A stretch of DNA of 42,516 nt from an uncultured Collinsella sp. (GTDB lineage: Bacteria; Actinomycetota; Coriobacteriia; Coriobacteriales; Coriobacteriaceae): the NCBI GenBank assembly GCA_900541045.1, contig UQID01000023.1, positions 1 through 42,516 of the forward strand, in the 5' to 3' direction. Shown in pieces: positions 39,130-42,516 of this stretch; position 1 is the stretch's first letter, and each line of letters begins with the position of its first letter. The position numbers and the translations under genes are program-made. Below the pieces are notes generated by a model. That model worked only from the letters and a program-made list of their open reading frames with translations. It had not been told where the DNA came from and did no database searches.

Positions 39130-40065
39130 ATGCAGGAAACTGATTCTCAGTCTCAGGAGCAGGCTACCGCCACCAAGGTCGCATCTGCTCCCGCCAAGTC
39201 CCGCACGCTGTGGGGCGACGCTTTTAAGCGTCTTCGTAAGAACAAGCTCGCCGTTATCGGTGTCTGCTGGATCATCATCGTCGTTGTGGTTGCCCTGACC
39301 GCAGATCTGTGGGCTAAGCCCTGGCTCGGTTCGCCGACGGCTTCCGATTCGACCACCATGGCCGAGACATCGCTACTGGCTCCGTGTGCCGAGCACCCGT
39401 TTGGCACCGATGCCCTCGGTCGCGACATTCTCGTCCGCGTTATCTACGGTGCACGCGTTTCGCTTTCTGTCGGTATCATGGCCACCGCCATCTCCACATT
39501 GATCGGCCTGGTCATGGGCGCCCTGGCCGGTTTCTACGGCGGCATTTGGGATACGATCATCATGCGCTGTGCGGACATCTTCCTGGCGTTCCCGTACGTG
39601 CTGTTCGTTGTCGCCATGATCGCCGTTATCGGCCGTGGTCTTCAGAACGTCTTTATCGCCATCGGCATTCTTGGCTGGCCTTCGATTGCGCGCGTCTTCC
39701 GCTCTGCAATCTTGACGGTCAAGGAAAACGACTATGTTGATGCAGCGCGCGCGATGGGTGCATCTGATGCTCGTATCGTCGTGCGTCACATCTTCCCGAA
39801 CTCCGTCGCCTCCATCGTGGTCTACGCGACCATGAACATTGGTGGCGCCATTCTGACCGAGTCCGCTCTGTCCTTCCTCGGCATGGGCGTTATTCCGCCT
39901 ACGCCTTCGTGGGGCTCCATGATTCAGGACGGTCAGCAGTATCTTCTGACCGCTCCCTGGATGATGATCATGCCCGGTCTGGCAATTCTCTCGACGGTGC
40001 TCGCCTTCACCCTGCTGGGTGACGGTCTGCGCGACGCCCTCGACGTCAAGATGAAGGACGCATAA
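39130..40065 (+). CDS. oppC: Oligopeptide ABC transporter permease OppC
   Basis: Second membrane subunit. A ~35-residue polar N-terminus is followed by KRLRKNKLAVIGVCWIIIVVVVALTADL, HPFGTDALGRDILVRVIYGARVSLSVGIMAT, and the EAA loop YVDAARAMGASDARIVVRHIFPNSVASIVVYAT. FLGMGVIPPTPSWGSMIQDGQQYLLTAPWMMIMPG and the final LGDGLRDALDVKMKD are typical of OppC. 311 residues. GGGAGG lies before ATG 39130. The next gene starts 2 bases after its stop. Confidence 0.92.
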   Translation: MQETDSQSQEQATATKVASAPAKSRTLWGDAFKRLRKNKLAVIGVCWIIIVVVVALTADLWAKPWLGSPTASDSTTMAETSLLAPCAEHPFGTDALGRDILVRVIYGARVSLSVGIMATAISTLIGLVMGALAGFYGGIWDTIIMRCADIFLAFPYVLFVVAMIAVIGRGLQNVFIAIGILGWPSIARVFRSAILTVKENDYVDAARAMGASDARIVVRHIFPNSVASIVVYATMNIGGAILTESALSFLGMGVIPPTPSWGSMIQDGQQYLLTAPWMMIMPGLAILSTVLAFTLLGDGLRDALDVKMKDA

Positions 40066-40067
40066 GG

Positions 40068-41159
40068 ATGAAGAAGAACAAGAACTATGTGGACCTGAAG
40101 GACCAGCCGGTTCCTGAGGGCCAGCATCTGCTCGAGGTCGATGACCTTAAGATGTATTTCCACACCGAGGATGGCGTTGTTCGCGCTGTCGACGGTGTCT
40201 CCTACACGCTCGATCGCGGCGAGACCCTGGGCGTCGTCGGTGAGTCCGGCTCCGGTAAGTCCGTGACCGCCATGACCATCATGGGCCTCATCTCGATGCC
40301 TCCGGGAAAGATCGAGGGCGGTGACGTTCGCTATCGCGGCCGCTCCATCCTCGAAATGACCGAGGAAGAGATGCAGCACATTCGCGGCAACGATATCGCG
40401 ATGATCTTCCAGGATCCTATGACCTCCTTGAACCCGGTCTATAAGATCGGCAGGCAGGTGGGCGAGGGTCTTCGTCTGCACCGTGGCTACTCCAAGCAGG
40501 AGGCGCTCAAGCGTGCCACCGAGCTTTTGGACCTCGTGGGTATCCCCGAGCCCGAGAAGCGCGTCAATGAGTATCCGCACCAGTTCTCTGGCGGTATGCG
40601 TCAGCGAGTCATGATTGCCATGGCCCTTGCCTGCGATCCCGATATTCTGATTGCCGACGAGCCCACGACTGCCCTGGACGTTACCATCCAGGCTCAGATT
40701 ATCGAGCTCATGCAGGAGATGCAGGAGAAGAACGGCAACGCCATCATCATGATTACCCATGACCTGGGCGTTGTCGCCGATATGGCCGATAAGATCATGG
40801 TTATGTACGCCGGCCGCCCCGTTGAGTTCGGTACTGCTGAGGAAATCTTCTACGAGAGCCGCCACCCCTACACCTGGGGTCTTATCCGCTCCATCCCGGA
40901 GCAGGCAATCGAAGAGAAGAAGCCGCTGACGCCGATTCACGGCAACCCGCCTTCGCTCATGAACCTGCCTGAGGGCTGCGTCTTCTCTCCTCGTTGCCCC
41001 TACGCGACGGACAAGTGCCGCAAGCAGCGCCCCGAGCGCGTTGTCACCGAGTCCGGTCACTATTCTGCGTGCCACTATTCCGGTGACCCCGAGTTCCTCA
41101 AGAACGCTCCTGAGACGTCCCGTACGCGCAAGGATTCCAAGAAGGGAGGCGAGGCGTAA
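40068..41159 (+). CDS. oppD: Oligopeptide ABC transporter ATPase OppD
   Basis: One of two cytoplasmic ATPases of the Opp importer. It has Walker A GESGSGKS, Q-loop IFQDPMTSLNPVY, signature FSGGMRQRVMIAMAL, Walker B ILIADEPTTALD and the H-loop ITHDLGVVADMA. The C-terminal peptide-transporter domain carries four cysteines (GCVFSPRCPYATDKC...SACHYSGD), the pattern that binds a [4Fe-4S] cluster in recent Dpp/Opp structures (from memory). The 363-residue length matches OppD. ATG 40068 follows the oppC stop by 2 bases, and oppF follows without gap. Confidence 0.94.
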   Translation: MKKNKNYVDLKDQPVPEGQHLLEVDDLKMYFHTEDGVVRAVDGVSYTLDRGETLGVVGESGSGKSVTAMTIMGLISMPPGKIEGGDVRYRGRSILEMTEEEMQHIRGNDIAMIFQDPMTSLNPVYKIGRQVGEGLRLHRGYSKQEALKRATELLDLVGIPEPEKRVNEYPHQFSGGMRQRVMIAMALACDPDILIADEPTTALDVTIQAQIIELMQEMQEKNGNAIIMITHDLGVVADMADKIMVMYAGRPVEFGTAEEIFYESRHPYTWGLIRSIPEQAIEEKKPLTPIHGNPPSLMNLPEGCVFSPRCPYATDKCRKQRPERVVTESGHYSACHYSGDPEFLKNAPETSRTRKDSKKGGEA

Positions 41160-42188
41160 ATGGCAGACAATAACGAGCGCACTCCACTGCTGAAGGTCGA
41201 GCACCTCTCCAAGGAGTTTCCCGCAGAGTCCGGCATGTTCGCCAAGCGTTTTTCCAAGCGCGTCGTCTCTGCTGTAAACGACATCTCTTTTGAGATTTAT
41301 CCTGGCGAGACCTTTGGTCTGGTTGGCGAGTCTGGTTGCGGTAAATCCACCACGGGCCGCACTATCATGCGTCTGACCAAGCCGACCGCCGGCAAGGTGT
41401 TCTTCCAGGGCAAAGATGTTGCCGAGATGAGCAAGCATGAGATCAAGGACATGCGTCGCGAGATGCAGTTTATCTTCCAGGATCCTTATGCTTCGCTCAA
41501 CCCTCGTATGACCATCGGTGAGATTGTCTCCGAGCCCATGACCATTCACGGCGTGGGCACCAAGGAGGAGCGCATTGAGCGTGTCCGTGAGCTTCTCGAC
41601 GTTGTCGGACTGAACCCCGAGCACATTAACCGCTATCCTCATGAGTTCTCCGGCGGTCAGCGTCAGCGTGTCGGCATTGCCCGCGCATTTGCGCTGAAGC
41701 CCAAGCTGATTATCTGCGACGAGCCGGTTTCTGCTCTGGATGTTTCCATTCAGGCCCAGGTTCTAAACCTGCTCAAGGAACTGCAGGACAAGTTCGGTAC
41801 CGCATATCTGTTTATCGCCCACGACCTGTCTGTCGTGCAGCATATCTCCGATCGCGTTGCCGTTATGTATCTGGGTAAGATGGTCGAGGTTTCGGACTGG
41901 AAGACGCTCTACAGCGAGCCCCACCATCCGTACACGCAGTCGCTGCTGTCTGCCGTGCCGGTTCCCGATCCGGATATCCAGAAGACCCGTAAGCGCATCA
42001 TCCTCGCCGGTGATCCGCCGTCACCGCTGGATCCGCCGACCGGTTGCCGTTTCCACACGCGCTGCCCGATCGCTCAGGGTATCTGCTCCGAGAAGCTGCC
42101 CGAGTTTAAGGAGGTTGCACCGGGTCACTGCTGCGCCTGCCACTTCGCCGAGCCGTTCCCGATCAAGGAATCGCACATCGACCTTTAG
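41160..42188 (+). CDS. oppF: Oligopeptide ABC transporter ATPase OppF
   Basis: The second ATPase of the Opp importer. It has LLKVEHLSKEFPAESG, Walker A GESGCGKST, Q-loop IFQDPYASLNPRM, signature FSGGQRQRVGIARAF, Walker B LIICDEPVSALD and H-loop IAHDLSVVQHIS. The C-terminal cysteines GCRFHTRCPIAQGIC and HCCACHF give a probable Fe-S site as in OppD. 342 residues. Its ATG directly follows the oppD stop. The operon ends 17 bases before a very long palindrome. Confidence 0.94.
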   Translation: MADNNERTPLLKVEHLSKEFPAESGMFAKRFSKRVVSAVNDISFEIYPGETFGLVGESGCGKSTTGRTIMRLTKPTAGKVFFQGKDVAEMSKHEIKDMRREMQFIFQDPYASLNPRMTIGEIVSEPMTIHGVGTKEERIERVRELLDVVGLNPEHINRYPHEFSGGQRQRVGIARAFALKPKLIICDEPVSALDVSIQAQVLNLLKELQDKFGTAYLFIAHDLSVVQHISDRVAVMYLGKMVEVSDWKTLYSEPHHPYTQSLLSAVPVPDPDIQKTRKRIILAGDPPSPLDPPTGCRFHTRCPIAQGICSEKLPEFKEVAPGHCCACHFAEPFPIKESHIDL

Positions 42189-42204
42189 TCGGTTGTTCTC
42201 GTCC

Positions 42205-42336
42205 GGGCCCGTGCTGGATTTAGTTTTCAGAACGTCCTCGACCATGGAAACCCCCTTATCCTGCTCCTTCGGAGCTGCGGATAAGGGGGTTTCCTGGTCT
42301 GCGGAATGTTCTGAAAACTAAATCCAGCACGGGCCC
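42205..42336. repeat. 132-bp nested palindrome downstream of oppF
   Basis: The outer arms 42205-42233 and 42308-42336 are perfect 29-bp complements (outer end GGGCCCGTGC, inner end TTCAGAAC). Inside, 42246-42261 and 42279-42294 are perfect 16-bp complements (GGAAACCCCC at the start of the left arm), GACCA/TGGTC extends the stem outward with one bulged base, and GCTCC-TTC-GGAGC caps it. The whole can fold into one hairpin or cruciform. It could end the opp message, but no T run follows; the near-perfect symmetry suggests a repeated or mobile element (inference). Confidence 0.85.
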
Positions 42337-42400
42337 TGTGTTGCCACTGCAGGGGGGTTCGATTCCTTGATCGCTCACTTTATCTAATATGAAATTTAGT

Positions 42401-42498
42401 GAGGCCGGAGCTTTAGCTCCGGCCTCCGTATATAAGGGCTCGGCTTAGCCGAGCCGCCAAATTCAAGACTTTAGTCTGCTGGCCGCGCAGCGGCCAGC
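42401..42498. repeat. Run of four consecutive short hairpins at the window end
   Basis: Four perfect stem-loops follow one another: GAGGCCGGAGC-TTTA-GCTCCGGCCTC (42401-42426, 11 bp), GGCTCGGC-TTA-GCCGAGCC (42437-42455, 8 bp), AGAC-TTTA-GTCT (42466-42477, 4 bp) and GCTGGCCGC-GCA-GCGGCCAGC (42478-42498, 9 bp). Three of the loops are TTA or TTTA. 42337-42400 between the large palindrome and this run shows nothing I can name. The final bases, TTTGAACCACCCGCTACG, could be one arm of another hairpin that the window cuts. Confidence 0.75.
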
Positions 42499-42516
42499 TT
42501 TGAACCACCCGCTACG

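Noticed and set aside
42401..42498. CRISPR array
   Set aside because: The units are different palindromes without a common repeat or regular spacers.
1..42516. tRNA genes in the intergenic gaps
   Set aside because: No gap shows a cloverleaf with the GGTTCGAATCC-type T arm; the palindromic regions at 26753-26849, 27904-28001 and 42205-42498 lack it as well.

Overview
The window reads as a chromosomal segment of a high-GC actinobacterium of the class Coriobacteriia, most likely Collinsella or a close relative. The assignment rests on the gene order (coaE, uvrB, uvrA, uvrC, rapZ, whiA, gap, pgk, tpiA, secG is the conserved actinobacterial arrangement), the codon bias of the strongly expressed genes, twin-arginine lipoprotein signals on both solute-binding proteins, and the Arg-type P-loop of RapZ. 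No species marker other than the tail of a 5S rRNA gene is present, so the genus is an inference.

Layout. Positions 1-153 hold the end of an rRNA operon (5S tail and terminator). Positions 281-3788 (+) carry dephospho-CoA kinase, a membrane-anchored lytic transglycosylase and UvrB. Positions 3840-9959 (-) carry two FAD-dependent oxidoreductases, the Fe-S carrier ATPase Mrp and an LtaS-like phosphoglycerol transferase. Positions 10153-17920 (+) carry UvrA (behind a candidate LexA box), a YbaK-type deacylase, the lipid II flippase MurJ with an unusual repeat-bearing N-terminal extension, and UvrC.

Positions 18285-28713 (+) form a sialic-acid uptake and catabolism locus: a family-5 binding protein, a permease, a fused permease-ATPase and an ATPase (the domain layout of SatABCD/SiaEFGI-type sialic acid importers), then an AXE1-family esterase, a tandem paralogue that has lost its catalytic serine, a sialic-acid-lyase-family aldolase (NanA), a ROK kinase (NanK) and ManNAc-6-P epimerase (NanE). 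The proposed flow is import, O-deacetylation, cleavage to ManNAc plus pyruvate, phosphorylation, and epimerisation to GlcNAc-6-P. This block lies between uvrC and rapZ, which are neighbours in many actinobacteria, so it looks like an insertion into an ancestral synteny block.

Positions 28812-35950 (+) return to conserved order: rapZ, whiA (with no yvcK between them), gap, pgk, tpiA, gpmI, secG. Positions 36245-42188 (+) are a complete oligopeptide ABC operon (binding protein, two permeases, two ATPases). The last 330 bases have no gene but hold a very long, largely perfect nested palindrome and a run of four small hairpins.

The least ordinary features are the MurJ N-terminal repeats that resemble phospho-threonine/FHA docking motifs, the esterase/pseudo-esterase pair, the loss of Fe-S-type cysteines in the sialic transporter ATPases, a changed cysteine set in UvrC, and three large nested inverted repeats (two flanking nanK, one after the opp operon). 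All statements come from reading the sequence; no database search was possible.
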